Of a DNA stretch of 64,000 nt, positions 54,695 to 64,000 are shown piece after piece. Position 1 is the first letter of the stretch; each line of letters starts with the position of its first letter. The DNA lies in the NCBI GenBank assembly GCA_002706765.1, contig PAJV01000024.1, positions 221,562 to 285,561 on the forward strand, given 5' to 3'. The translations under genes were made by a program, and so were the position numbers. The notes under the pieces are model-generated. The model did no database searches, was not told the DNA's origin, and saw only the letters and a list, made by a program, of their open reading frames with translations. The DNA comes from Gimesia sp. (GTDB taxonomy: Bacteria > Planctomycetota > Planctomycetia > Planctomycetales > Planctomycetaceae).

Positions 54695-55108
54695 CTATCG
54701 CATGAATGGAATCATCACTGCATCTCTTAGACATATTGCGCCATTATGCTCATAGAAATCTCCTCCTGCCTCAAGAATCTGTATCAATGGTTCATAAACA
54801 CTTACCTCGTTCGGTTTTAATCCTAAATCCATTGAATGCAATTCTAGTAAATACCAGTAACAAATATGTTTAGTCGTTGGGGCATAATCTTTTTTATTGC
54901 TTAGAAATGCTTCGAGTCTCTCTTTGACATCTGTTGCTAATTCAATTTCAAAATTTCCAGATACATTGAAAATGGGTGTGTCGTGAGTAATTCGTCGAAT
55001 TACACGTAAATATTCTTTCACACAAATGGCATATTGTCGTGCTAAATCATAATTAAATTCAGCAGAAATTGCTTCTAACCGAGAAATACCACGGGCAAGT
55101 GCGTTCAT
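54695..55108 (-). CDS. Orphan AT-rich gene, function unknown
   Basis: 137 residues from ATG 55108, preceded by AGGATGAG; two upstream ATGs (55117, 55135) are also in frame. The product is helical, soluble and has no signal; segments YDLARQYAICVKEYLRVI and KHICYWYLLELHSMDLGL suggest a small all-alpha fold. No family recognised. It is AT-rich compared with the core genes. The insertion sequence ends 78 bases upstream of its start and may have separated it from its promoter. Confidence 0.6.
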   Translation of the reverse strand: MNALARGISRLEAISAEFNYDLARQYAICVKEYLRVIRRITHDTPIFNVSGNFEIELATDVKERLEAFLSNKKDYAPTTKHICYWYLLELHSMDLGLKPNEVSVYEPLIQILEAGGDFYEHNGAICLRDAVMIPFMR

Positions 55109-55186
55109 TGTTCTCATCCTGAAAAATCTTTCCACCTCTGAAGCTGTCTTTCATTCATTTTACCTGTCCAGGAAAATAAAAGGTTC

Positions 55187-56909
55187 CTGACACGAATGGC
55201 ACTGCCGCTGATTTTTTGAGATGTAGCTGCGCAACGATCCCTTAGTGACGCTGTCACGTGTTTAATTTTTTGATTATTTGCCAGTTCGCTGGAAATTGAG
55301 TTTGGCAAAACCTCTCCTGGCATTATGCTGCGTTCTGGCAAGGCCTTCCCTGGGTTGTTCTGGGAAAGATATTTGACCAGGGAAGGTCCTATGCCATTTA
55401 TATCAAATTCCCGTTTGAATGCTGCATCATTTTCCATTTTCAAACGCTCAATGCTGCAAGATGATTCACTCCCGCTGACAGATGTGATCGATGATCAGCG
55501 CTGGCAGCAGGTGTTTGACAAACACGATATCCATTTTGGTTCCGACCAGGACGCCGTCTACACACCCGCGATCACTCTCTGGGCGCTGCTCTCTCAGGTA
55601 TTTTATTGTCAAGAGCATCGCAGCTGTAAAGCTGCCGTCATCCGTGTTGCCAGTTTATGGGTGGCGCTGGGCCGACGTGTCTGCAGCACCAATACGGGTG
55701 CTTATTGTCGGGCGCGACTCAAACTTTCCTTCACTGCGATCCGCGAAATTGTCCAGCAAATTGCAGCCGATGCCGAAGCCGCCTGCGAGCAGAACTGTGT
55801 CCAGACCAGAGAACAGTCGGCTGACCGTCTGAGCCCTCCCGCCGTGGCCGATGCGAAGTCGCAAGGTATCAGCGGTCGCATCCTGCTAGTCGATGGCTGC
55901 ACCATCACCACGGCCGACACTCCTGAGAATCAGCGGGCCTATCCGCAGAACCCGGTTCAGAAACCGGGGCTCGGGTTCCCCGTGCTACGCTGCGTTTCTC
56001 TGATCTCGATGACCACCGGACTGCTGGTCGATCTGGTGAGCGGGTCTTACAGTGGTAAAGGCAGTGGTGAAACGGTCCTGCTCTGGCAAATGCTCGATGT
56101 ACTCCGACCGGGAGATACACTGGTTGCGGATTCGTATTACTGCACGTACTGGCTGGTGGGTGCGTGCCGTGCGCGGGGCGTTCAAATACTGATGAAGAAT
56201 CATCACCTGCGTGACGATCATCCCCAAAATGCACGGCGGTTGAGCAAACGGGAGAGACTGGTGACGTGGTCACGTCCTCCCGTCTGTCCTGACTGGATGA
56301 GTAAAGCTGAATATTGGCAACAGCCGGAGACACTGACCGTGCGCCTGGTTGATGTGCAAGTCAGCCAACCGGGATCTCGTGCCAAAACATTTACGATCGC
56401 TACCACGATTACAGATCGGAAAGCATGCCCGGCACACTGGATCGCCGCCGTGTATCAGAGCCGCTGGCTGATCGAACTGGATATTCGCAGCATCAAGTGT
56501 TCTCTGGGCATGGATATCCTGCGTGCGAAAACGCCTGCCATGGTGCTCACCGAACTCTGGTCGTGCCTGCTGGCGTACAATCTGATTCGGTTGAAGATGC
56601 TGCAGAGTGGCATGGCAACAGGCCGTGATCCGCGCTCACTTTCTTTTACCACCACGCAGCAGCTGCTGGGGACAAACTGGTTGCCAGGGATCGTTACCGG
56701 CATCTGCGCTGAGTTAGCCGCACTCGGACAGCAGGTTCCCTGCAGCGAACGTGTGGGACAACGCGCCGGGCGCGTAGAGCCTAGAGCCAATAAACGCCGC
56801 CCTAAAGTGCTGGCTTTGCTGAAGGTGCCCCGGTCTCATCATAAAATGCAGAGGGCACTAGTATGAACCTAAACCATTACACCACAACAGGCAGTGCCAT
56901 TCGTGTCAG
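55187..56909 (+). mobile_element. IS4-family insertion sequence, apparently intact
   Basis: 1723 bp bounded by perfect 20-bp terminal inverted repeats, CTGACACGAATGGCACTGCC at 55187-55206 and its complement at 56890-56909. One transposase gene fills most of it. Flanking bases (TAAAAGGTTC left, ATACCAATCC right) do not repeat, so no target duplication is seen. IS4 members usually leave 8-12 bp, so either the duplication is lost or the true ends lie a few bases off. Confidence 0.88.
55391..56866 (+). CDS. IS4-family DDE transposase
   Basis: 491 residues from ATG 55391, preceded by GGGAAGG; the frame extends 22 codons further upstream but without a ribosome site. DDE residues appear as Asp in LLVDGCTITTADTPENQ, Asp in TLVADSYYCTYW, and Glu in YQSRWLIELDIRSIKC, which fits the Y(2)R(3)E(6)K signature of IS4. 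No frameshift or internal stop, so it should be active. G+C resembles the host's, so acquisition need not be from a distant donor. Confidence 0.92.
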   Translation: MPFISNSRLNAASFSIFKRSMLQDDSLPLTDVIDDQRWQQVFDKHDIHFGSDQDAVYTPAITLWALLSQVFYCQEHRSCKAAVIRVASLWVALGRRVCSTNTGAYCRARLKLSFTAIREIVQQIAADAEAACEQNCVQTREQSADRLSPPAVADAKSQGISGRILLVDGCTITTADTPENQRAYPQNPVQKPGLGFPVLRCVSLISMTTGLLVDLVSGSYSGKGSGETVLLWQMLDVLRPGDTLVADSYYCTYWLVGACRARGVQILMKNHHLRDDHPQNARRLSKRERLVTWSRPPVCPDWMSKAEYWQQPETLTVRLVDVQVSQPGSRAKTFTIATTITDRKACPAHWIAAVYQSRWLIELDIRSIKCSLGMDILRAKTPAMVLTELWSCLLAYNLIRLKMLQSGMATGRDPRSLSFTTTQQLLGTNWLPGIVTGICAELAALGQQVPCSERVGQRAGRVEPRANKRRPKVLALLKVPRSHHKMQRALV

Positions 56910-56920
56910 ATACCAATCCA

Positions 56921-57055
56921 TTAATCACGATTGCCGGGCGGTGACGCATTACGAACGGAACAGAAAAGGAGAGTCCGGCCGTCTGCAGTTATGTCTCCAC
57001 CCAGGTCAAAATTCCGAGAATTAATGACGGGACCAGATTCTTTTCGATTTACCAT
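56921..57055 (-). pseudogene. Remnant of a PD40/WD40-like propeller gene
   Basis: The minus strand reads SGPVINSRNFDLGGDITADGRTLLFCS, close to the blade pattern of planctomycete PD40 proteins (ITADGLTLLF), then stops at 56921. Only one blade is visible and no signal peptide or kinase part accompanies it. A longer frame to 57286 exists but its upstream part is not recognisable. It lies 11 bases from the insertion sequence. Confidence 0.4.
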
Positions 57056-57643
57056 TTCCAGTCGCATGAAGCAGGTTGGCAGCCGATGCCTGCAGGGAAG
57101 GGCGGAAAGGTTGTGTTCCGCAGAAACCTCAGGTTCCTGCAACGTGACATCAGTGATTTCTACCTCGTTTTGATCTGGTAGTGAATCACTCAACGATGTA
57201 CATTGTTCGCCGCGATTCTTGAGCGAATCACACGGCTGGCGATTACACCGACGCAGGTTAAACAACATGAAGCTGAAGTGGATCAATTAATTGAAAACGG
57301 GGTTTCTCTCGCGGAAAGTCTACACAGAAACAGTATTGGTCGCAGAATAATAATTTGCTCGACAGCGCTTCTCGGATTTCAACAAGAGAATGACAGCAGA
57401 AGTGGAAAAAATCACTTCGTTTTAGACATGAGAAACAGCAATTGTTACAATCCATGCCTTGAGTGGCTCCTATCCGACCTACTATGTGAAATCTTAGATT
57501 AACTTATGACGATCTGCGGGATCAAACCCATATCAATCATTAATTGGAAAATCCATGTGACCGCAATGGGAGAGCAAAATGCTCTTATTCGCTTAATCAG
57601 CTAGTGACGATTGGGGAAACATGTTCATGACTGGAGGAAGATA
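57056..57643. other. Intergenic region right of the IS
   Basis: About 590 bases without a convincing gene. A 99-codon plus-strand frame (57203-57502) lacks a ribosome site and family motif; it is treated as unsupported, though it could be a decayed gene. The final ~100 bases must hold the promoter of the kinase operon, but no clear hexamers were found. Confidence 0.4.
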
Positions 57644-59458
57644 GTGACTATTCGTAATACCTCCATGTCTCCGAATTGGTCCATTGAGCAATTGAACCAG
57701 TGGTTCAAGGTTCGAACGGCAACTATTGCGGCTGCATATGCAATTTCAGGCATTCTCTGGATCTTATTTTCGGATAGAATTCTGATCGCCGTTGTGTCTG
57801 ATCCCTCGCGGGTTGCTCTTTTAGGAACCTACAAAGGCATTGCGTTTGTTACAGTGACGACTTTACTGTTGGTCATTCTCCTGAACAGAACTTTTAAAAT
57901 TGCCAGTCAGGCTTATCGCGCTCTCAGTGAAGTTAAAGAGGCGTTACGGAATGAAAAAATATTTGCTGACACGATGATCGAGTCCATGCCGGGGATCATT
58001 TATTTCTACGACTCCGCGGGTTTATTCCTGCGCTGGAACAAAAACTTCGAGACTGTTTCCGGCTATTCTGACAGCGAGATCCTACATCTGCATCCTCGGG
58101 ATTTTTTCCATGGGAACGATATTTTGCGAGTCGAAGAACGCATTCAGGAAGTATTTGCGCATGGAGAATCTTTTCTGGAAGCAAGATTTATCGACAAACA
58201 GGGGACAGCAACCCCGTATTTTTTCACTGGCAGTCGCGTACTTTATAAAGGCAAACTGTGCCTGGTAGGCATGGGAATTGATATTTCCGATCGGAAACAG
58301 GCAGAAATCCAACTGGCCAGAAGCGAGCATAAGTATCGAGAACTGGTCGAACAGGCCAACAGTATTATTCTGCGTTGGGATCGAAGCGGTCGAATTCAGT
58401 TTATGAATCGTTTCGGGTGCGAATTTTTCGGATACTCCTATGGCGAAATTGTCGGTCAGAATGTGATGGGGACGATCGTGCCCTCCACGGAAAGTAATGG
58501 ACGTGATTTGAGTTTACTGATCGAAGAAATCTGCAATTCTCCAGAGACACACGAACACCTGGTCAATGAGAATATATGCCGCAACGGGAAACGTGTTTTG
58601 ATCGATTGGACGAACCGGGTTCAACATAACGATCATGATAATGTCACCGAGATTCTGAGTATTGGAACTGACATTACGGACCGCAGGCGAATCGAGGTGG
58701 AACGGCAAATGCGAGAGCAGGCCGAGGCTGCCGACCAGGTTAAATCGGCATTTCTGGCGACAATGTCTCACGAATTGCGGACCCCGTTGAATTCCATCAT
58801 CGGGTTCACAGGAATCATTCTCCAAGAGATGGCAGGTCCTCTCAATCAGGAGCAGCAAAAGCAACTCACCATGGTTCAAGACAGCGCCCGTCATTTACTG
58901 GCACTCGTCAACGATGTTCTGGATATTTCAAAAATCGAAGCAGGACAACTCGAAGTCTGTCAGGAATTTTTCGATATTCGTCAGTCGATCGAAAATGTGC
59001 TCAAAATCATGCGTCCCCAGATCGATAACCAGAACCTGACCCTGCAGACTCACCTTCCACCCGAGTTGAACCAGTTAAAAAGTGACCGACGACGCTTTGA
59101 GCAAATTCTGTTGAATCTGTTGAGTAATGCCGTCAAATACACTGAGCAGGGGGAAATTCAGCTTGAAGCCGTTATCCTCTACGACAATTCCCGGACAGAA
59201 TCTGCGAAAGAAATCTTACAGATCAAGGTCTCTGACACCGGAATTGGAATTAAACAGGAGGACCTGGAATACGTGTTTGAACCATTCCGGCAGATTGATT
59301 CGGGAACTTCGCGAAAACATGATGGAACCGGTCTGGGACTGGCAATTTGCAGGCGCCTGGTTGAACTGATGGGGGGAGCGATTGACATCGAAAGTCAATG
59401 GGGTTATGGCAGCACTTTAACCGTGAAATTACCACTTACTCCTGCGGAGAAAATATGA
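57644..59458 (+). CDS. Membrane-bound PAS histidine kinase
   Basis: 604 residues from GTG 57644, which has GGAGGAA 5 bases upstream; a TTG at 57611 is an alternative. Two membrane helices (about 30-50 and 65-90) frame a short loop. Two PAS domains follow (about 110-230 and 240-355). HisKA carries the phospho-acceptor in FLATMSHELRTPLNS (H376), and HATPase has LNLLSNAVKYT, VSDTGIGI and GTGLGLAI. No receiver domain is attached; the next gene supplies it. The stop overlaps that gene's start by 4 bases. Confidence 0.93.
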   Translation: MTIRNTSMSPNWSIEQLNQWFKVRTATIAAAYAISGILWILFSDRILIAVVSDPSRVALLGTYKGIAFVTVTTLLLVILLNRTFKIASQAYRALSEVKEALRNEKIFADTMIESMPGIIYFYDSAGLFLRWNKNFETVSGYSDSEILHLHPRDFFHGNDILRVEERIQEVFAHGESFLEARFIDKQGTATPYFFTGSRVLYKGKLCLVGMGIDISDRKQAEIQLARSEHKYRELVEQANSIILRWDRSGRIQFMNRFGCEFFGYSYGEIVGQNVMGTIVPSTESNGRDLSLLIEEICNSPETHEHLVNENICRNGKRVLIDWTNRVQHNDHDNVTEILSIGTDITDRRRIEVERQMREQAEAADQVKSAFLATMSHELRTPLNSIIGFTGIILQEMAGPLNQEQQKQLTMVQDSARHLLALVNDVLDISKIEAGQLEVCQEFFDIRQSIENVLKIMRPQIDNQNLTLQTHLPPELNQLKSDRRRFEQILLNLLSNAVKYTEQGEIQLEAVILYDNSRTESAKEILQIKVSDTGIGIKQEDLEYVFEPFRQIDSGTSRKHDGTGLGLAICRRLVELMGGAIDIESQWGYGSTLTVKLPLTPAEKI

Positions 59459-59841
59459 AGTCACGTCTGCTGATCATTGAAGACAACCCCAATAATCGTT
59501 ACCTGGTAACCTTTCTGCTGACGAAAGGTGGGCATGAAGTATTTGAAGCCGAAACCGGATCAAGTGGATTAGACATGGCCATCAAAATCAAACCGGATTT
59601 GATACTCCTTGATATCCAACTGCCCGAGATGGATGGATATTCTGTGATGCGTCACTTAAAACAGCATCCACAATTGAAATCGATTCCTATTGTGGCCGTC
59701 ACATCCTATGCGATGCCTGGTGATCGGCAGAAGTGTCTGGATGCGGGAGCAGAAGGATATATTGAAAAACCGATTGACCCCAGTTCATTCGTTTTCGAGG
59801 TCGAGCAATTTCTTGAAGCATCAGACAAAGGGGGCCGGTGA
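59455..59841 (+). CDS. Single-domain response regulator
   Basis: 128 residues from ATG 59455 (GGAG upstream), an upstream frame start at 59398 being inside the kinase. A lone receiver domain with acidic pair ED in LLIIEDNPNN, phospho-acceptor D53 in LILLDIQLPEMDGY, conserved Thr in VAVTSYA and Lys in YIEKPID. No output domain, so it is a CheY/DivK-type phosphotransfer or signalling protein. Overlaps the kinase by 4 bases and the hybrid kinase by 1. Confidence 0.94.
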   Translation: MKSRLLIIEDNPNNRYLVTFLLTKGGHEVFEAETGSSGLDMAIKIKPDLILLDIQLPEMDGYSVMRHLKQHPQLKSIPIVAVTSYAMPGDRQKCLDAGAEGYIEKPIDPSSFVFEVEQFLEASDKGGR

Positions 59842-62800
59842 TGAGTCATATTTTAATTGTTGATGACGATGAAAGAAATCTTTATTTTCTCAGAGTCATA
59901 CTGCAAGGAAGTGGTCATCAGGTCGAAGAAGCAAAAAACGGCCAGGAGGCGCTCACCTGTGCTGAGCAGAACACTCCCGACCTGATCATTTCTGATCTCC
60001 TCATGCCTCAGATGGATGGTTATGAACTGCTCCGTAAGTGGAAATCCCGGAAACAACTGCACTCCATTCCATTCTTTGTTTACACGGCAACCTACACAAC
60101 TACAGAGGATGAACAACTGGCACTTGAACTCGGTGCCGACGCTTTTCTGATCAAACCAGCTGAGCCTGACCTGCTTAAAGCAAGAATTGATGAACTTCTC
60201 TCCCCAGATTTTCCCGAGACGAAACAGCTAAAAAAACAGTCAATCAACAGCCCAAAAATACTGGAACAATATTCCAGTGTCTTAGTCCACAAGCTGAATG
60301 AAAAGGTCCAGCAGTTATCGCAGGCCAACCACTCCCTCGAACAGCTACTGGAGCAGCATCGAGAAACCGAAGCGTCGCTTCGTGAAAGTGAAGCACGCTA
60401 CCGGGGACTGTTCAATTCGGTTACCGATCCCCTGTTTGTTTACGACAGGGAAACGCTTCGCTATCTGGCAGTCAACGATGCTGCAGTCGATTCTTACGGG
60501 TACACCCGCGAAGAGTTTTTGACGATGACAATCGAAGAAATTCGGCTTGCCGAGGAAATCGCGCGTCTTAAAGAGATGCTGGCTAAATCAGGAACTGGCA
60601 AAGAACAACGAGGAATCTGGAAACATCAGCGTAAGTCGGGTGAAATATTTGAAGTCGAGATCTTTGCGTATGGATTGGAGTTCGCAGGACGTCCCGCCTG
60701 CCTGATCCAGGCTAGAGATCTGTCAGAGCAACGTCAGGCAGAAGCTAAAGCAACCCAGACATCAGAATTGTTACAGGCCGTTGTCAATGGTGTCAATGAT
60801 GCTGTCTTCGTCAAGAATCGCGAAGGACGATATCTGCTGTTCAATCAGGCCGCGGCAAAATTCGTCGGCAAACCGATACAGGAAGTTATCGGAAAGGACG
60901 ATACGGAAGTCTTTCCTGTACCAGATGCACAGCGAATTATGGAAAATGATCGCAAAGTCATGGAGTCGAACGAACTCCAGACGATCGAAGAAATTTTGGT
61001 AACATCCGAAGGTTCAAGAACATTTAGTGCCCACAAAGTTCCTTATCGTGACCAGTACGGCAATGTCATCGGTACCATTGGAATCTCACGAGATGTCACT
61101 GAACAACGCGAAGCAGAACTGGCCAGACGAGAAACCCAGGAGCGATTCCGACAACTCGCCGAGAATATTGAAGAAGTCTTCTGGCTGAGTGTTCCCAGCA
61201 CTTCCGAGATACTCTACATCAGTCCCAGCTTTGAACGGATCTGGGGATATCCCTGTCATGAGCTATATGAAAATCCCAATTTGTGGCTGGAAACGATTCA
61301 TCCGGACGACCTGCCTCGAATTCAGCAGGTTATACAAAATGAAGCCCTTACAGGGTACAATGTCGAATACCGCATCATCCGTCCCGATGAATCGATCCAC
61401 TGGATTTCTGACAAGGCGTTTCCCATCCGAGATCAACAAGGCAATGTATTCCGGGTCGCCGGGGTTGCTCAAGATATCACGGAGCGTAAAGAAGCCAATA
61501 TAGCTCTCGAAGCCAATGAAGCGAGATTTCGACTACTCACCAAAGCGACCAACGATGCCATTTGGGATTGGGACCTGAAAACTCAATCGTTGTGGTGGGG
61601 GGATGGCTTTGAGACCCTCTTTGGATTTTCTCGTGACGATGTCGAGCCGACGATCGAATCGTGGTACAACCGAATCCATTCAGATGACAGAGCCTGGGTC
61701 ATCGATCAAGTCCATCAGGCCATCGAGTCGGGTGTTGAATCCTGGGAAGGAGAGTATCGATTCCTCCGCAAAGATGGCTCCTATGCCTATGTGCTTGACC
61801 GCGGGCATGTGTTGCACGATGAAAACGGAGTCGCAATCCGTATGATCGGTGGCATGATGGACTTGACGGAACGAAAACTGGCCCAGGAAACACTTCATCT
61901 GCGTGATCGGGCCATTCAGGCGGTTTCACAGGGAATTCTGATAACAGACGCCAGTGATCCTGATAATACGATCGTCTTCGCCAGCAAGGGTTTTGAACTG
62001 ATTACGGGATACACGGCACAGGAAGTCCTTGGCACGAATTGCCGCTTCCTTCAGGGAGCCAGAACGAATCCGGAAACCGTAACGCAAATCCGTAATGCGA
62101 TTCGTGATCGCCGCAAGTGTGATGTCGAGATCTTAAACTATCGAAAAGATGGCACGGCTTTCTGGAATCAACTTTCGATATCCCCTGTTTATTCTCCCGA
62201 AGGAAAGTTGTCCCACTTTGTGGGTATTCAAACCGATGTCACGGCCCGGAAAAATCTGGAAGAACAGTTTCATCAGGCCCAGAAAATGGAAGCTGTCGGG
62301 AAACTAGCTGGGGGAATTGCTCACGATTTCAACAATCTGCTCACCATTATCAACAGTTACAGCGAAATGCTTCTCGACGATCTAGGAGAGGATTTCCCGT
62401 TACGGGAATGGATTTCGCATATCCTGGATGCAGGTGATAAGGCGGCAGGACTCACGAAGCAGTTATTGACTTTCAGTCGGCAACATGTCATCGAACCCAA
62501 ACTGATCGACCTGAACGAACTGATCCGCGGCACGGAAAATATGCTGCGCAGGTTGATTGGTGAAGATATTCTGCTTCAAGTCTCCCTGGAACGCAGACTA
62601 GATCAAGTGAAAATGGACCCCAGTCACCTCGAGCAGGTGCTACTCAATCTGGCAGTGAACGCCCGCGATGCCATGCCTCGTGGCGGAACACTCTCAATTG
62701 CCACCTGCATGATGGATCTGGACGAGACTTATTGTCAGCTCATCCCGAATCTCCAGCCAGGCCGCTTTGTTCTACTTACCATGAGCGATAGCGGTTCGGG

Positions 62801-63407
62801 TATTCCTGAGGATGTTAAACCTAAAATTTTTGAGCCGTTTTTTACAACGAAAGATGTCGGTAAGGGATCTGGGTTGGGACTTTCAACAGTCCATGGCATA
62901 GTGAAGCAAACTGGTGGAACTATAACCGTTTACAGTGAGATAGAGCAGGGAACGACATTCAAAGTCTATCTGCCGGCTACGATAACGTCTGGTGCTGAAT
63001 ATGATCCAAAAGCAACAACACTTTCAGTTTCTCGCGGCACAGAAACGATTCTGATCGCAGAAGATGAAGAAGCGGTCAGAACGCTTACCGCTCAGATTCT
63101 GAATAACTACGGGTACACAATTCACCTGGCGACCAATGGCAAAGAAGCGCTCGAATTCATGCAAATCAAGGGAGATGCCGTCGATCTGCTCATCTCTGAT
63201 GTCGTGATGCCTCATCTGAGCGGGCGCGAACTGGCTGAGAAAGTTCATCAGATCCACCCCGATTGCAAAATTCTGTTCATGTCAGGCTACACCGACGACG
63301 CGGTGATTCGACATGGCGTCTTAGCAACAGAGTTCACCTTCCTCCAGAAACCATTCTCACCATTGAAGCTGGCACAAAAAGTCCGCCACATGCTCGATCA
63401 GAAATGA
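59841..63407 (+). CDS. Hybrid histidine kinase: REC, five PAS including a LOV, HisKA, HATPase, REC
   Basis: 1188 residues from ATG 59841 (AGGGGG upstream). An N-terminal receiver has D52; a coiled coil links to PAS domains at about 185-300, 310-420, 435-550, 560-680 and 690-805. The fifth carries GTNCRFLQG (C734), the flavin-adduct motif of LOV photoreceptors, plus [11 protein letters not shown] and FVGIQTDV, which hold the usual FMN-contacting Asn and Gln. HisKA follows with H828 in GGIAHDFNN, then HATPase (GSGLGLST), then a second receiver with D1120. No membrane helices: a cytoplasmic, probably blue-light sensing, kinase. Translation is coupled to the response regulator. Confidence 0.93.
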   Translation: MSHILIVDDDERNLYFLRVILQGSGHQVEEAKNGQEALTCAEQNTPDLIISDLLMPQMDGYELLRKWKSRKQLHSIPFFVYTATYTTTEDEQLALELGADAFLIKPAEPDLLKARIDELLSPDFPETKQLKKQSINSPKILEQYSSVLVHKLNEKVQQLSQANHSLEQLLEQHRETEASLRESEARYRGLFNSVTDPLFVYDRETLRYLAVNDAAVDSYGYTREEFLTMTIEEIRLAEEIARLKEMLAKSGTGKEQRGIWKHQRKSGEIFEVEIFAYGLEFAGRPACLIQARDLSEQRQAEAKATQTSELLQAVVNGVNDAVFVKNREGRYLLFNQAAAKFVGKPIQEVIGKDDTEVFPVPDAQRIMENDRKVMESNELQTIEEILVTSEGSRTFSAHKVPYRDQYGNVIGTIGISRDVTEQREAELARRETQERFRQLAENIEEVFWLSVPSTSEILYISPSFERIWGYPCHELYENPNLWLETIHPDDLPRIQQVIQNEALTGYNVEYRIIRPDESIHWISDKAFPIRDQQGNVFRVAGVAQDITERKEANIALEANEARFRLLTKATNDAIWDWDLKTQSLWWGDGFETLFGFSRDDVEPTIESWYNRIHSDDRAWVIDQVHQAIESGVESWEGEYRFLRKDGSYAYVLDRGHVLHDENGVAIRMIGGMMDLTERKLAQETLHLRDRAIQAVSQGILITDASDPDNTIVFASKGFELITGYTAQEVLGTNCRFLQGARTNPETVTQIRNAIRDRRKCDVEILNYRKDGTAFWNQLSISPVYSPEGKLSHFVGIQTDVTARKNLEEQFHQAQKMEAVGKLAGGIAHDFNNLLTIINSYSEMLLDDLGEDFPLREWISHILDAGDKAAGLTKQLLTFSRQHVIEPKLIDLNELIRGTENMLRRLIGEDILLQVSLERRLDQVKMDPSHLEQVLLNLAVNARDAMPRGGTLSIATCMMDLDETYCQLIPNLQPGRFVLLTMSDSGSGIPEDVKPKIFEPFFTTKDVGKGSGLGLSTVHGIVKQTGGTITVYSEIEQGTTFKVYLPATITSGAEYDPKATTLSVSRGTETILIAEDEEAVRTLTAQILNNYGYTIHLATNGKEALEFMQIKGDAVDLLISDVVMPHLSGRELAEKVHQIHPDCKILFMSGYTDDAVIRHGVLATEFTFLQKPFSPLKLAQKVRHMLDQK

Positions 63408-63564
63408 CCAGACGATCATACGGTCGGCAACAGAGTTGCGGCCTTCATCCTTTCACCTGCTTTCTCAGGAAGACCCTGCCTGTCAGTAATGACCACGGCA
63501 TTGATTGTTTTTTCCATGACCTGTTTCAGGGTTCGGATGCTGATTGAATTATCAGAGGTTAATT

Positions 63565-64000
63565 TCATGAATGGATGTGATCACCTTCCTTGATCTGGCT
63601 GACAATCGCTTCCAGTTCGTCAGAAGATAAAGGCGGGGTGCGTAGAATTTCGGTCATCTGATTGGTTTTTTCAATGGCGGTCAGAAAGACATCCTGCGCT
63701 TCCATTCTTCCTTTCTGGTAATACTCGGCTAACAGCTGATTTACTCTCAGGATACGCTGAGGGACAGGTTGGTCACACATTTCCGCGAAGGCTTCTGCAA
63801 CCCGCATACAACGTACCAGCCCCTGTGTCATGATGGGCAGATTCAAGTCGTTCGCATCCCTGTGATGTGCATACACGGGCTGCACGATGGAGTACGGGAA
63901 ACCCCAGGATTGCAGAACCGCTGCCGAGACCATGCCATGATCCGTATTGGTAACCAGATTTTCGGAGGTGATGAACTGCAATGTGGGAATCGTGCGAACT
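63565..64000 (-). CDS. HDOD-domain protein, 5' end beyond window
   Basis: The frame is open to the window edge, so only the C-terminal ~144 residues are present. DHGMVSAAVLQSWGFPYSIVQPVYAHHR is characteristic of HDOD, an HD-related domain that lacks the metal site and acts in signalling. The remainder is helical. It converges on the sensor kinase operon with about 157 bases between stops; HDOD proteins often pair with response regulators, so a functional link is possible. Confidence 0.82.
   Translation of the reverse strand, partial: VRTIPTLQFITSENLVTNTDHGMVSAAVLQSWGFPYSIVQPVYAHHRDANDLNLPIMTQGLVRCMRVAEAFAEMCDQPVPQRILRVNQLLAEYYQKGRMEAQDVFLTAIEKTNQMTEILRTPPLSSDELEAIVSQIKEGDHIHS

Noticed and set aside
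54543-54755. 70-codon plus-strand frame left of the IS
   Set aside because: Crosses the repeat-like segment and the opposing gene end; no ribosome site or motif.
55325-55390. Upstream extension of the transposase frame
   Set aside because: No ribosome site; the ATG at 55391 has GGGAAGG and starts the conserved region.

Overview
The window reads as chromosomal DNA of a planctomycete, most likely close to Gimesia/Planctomyces. The evidence is the paired PSCyt1-DUF1549-DUF1553 and Tat-exported DUF1501 proteins at the left edge, secreted PQQ-propeller/TPR proteins, a DUF1573 protein, a planctomycete-style Ser/Thr kinase, a futalosine-type menaquinone pathway, and lpxK. Genus assignment is inference from gene content. 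Most of the window is ordinary core chromosome; about 52.5-57.6 kb is an accessory patch holding one insertion sequence.

Layout: 1-6 kb, the secreted DUF1549/DUF1501 pair and a type II NADH dehydrogenase. 6.1-10.9 kb (minus), a four-gene metal ABC importer (binding lipoprotein, ATPase, two permeases). Both permeases carry a C-terminal DtxR/MntR-like repressor domain, and a perfect 22-bp palindrome sits just downstream of a strong promoter in front of the operon. This resembles the YtgCR permease-repressor of Chlamydia, another PVC lineage, and is the most interesting system here. 10.9-14.8 kb, a double alpha/beta-hydrolase and proC. 15-17 kb, overlapping mqnA-mqnC. 17.1-20.3 kb, a NatAB-like exporter whose permease is fused to a CPBP protease. 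20.4-26.1 kb, an amidohydrolase, two uncharacterised proteins and a methyltransferase. 26.1-28.4 kb (minus), a Ser/Thr kinase overlapping apt. 28.6-33.3 kb, a CbiX-like protein, DUF1573, a Cys/His-rich secreted protein and lpxK. 33.6-43.1 kb, a run of exported proteins: cupredoxin-like, PQQ/TPR, peroxiredoxin, thioredoxin-like lipoprotein and a giant PQQ/TPR protein. 43.2-50.7 kb, housekeeping genes: MoxR ATPase, CBS protein, frr, pgk, PhyH oxygenase, queG, dapB. 51-52.5 kb, an ExeA-like ATPase beside a membrane protein. 52.5-57.6 kb, ankyrin protein, quinone reductase, orphan genes, an IS4-family element and gene remnants. 57.6-63.4 kb, a translationally coupled histidine kinase, response regulator and multi-PAS hybrid kinase with a canonical LOV photosensor motif. 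The right edge cuts an HDOD gene.

There are several non-coding structures: three copies of an 83-bp palindromic element (29105, 36673, 43096), a ~100-bp nested palindrome before lpxK, two copies of a GGGTGCCAC element after pgk, and several good terminators. I saw no rRNA, tRNA, CRISPR array or replication origin. All similarities are from reading motifs by eye; no database search was run.
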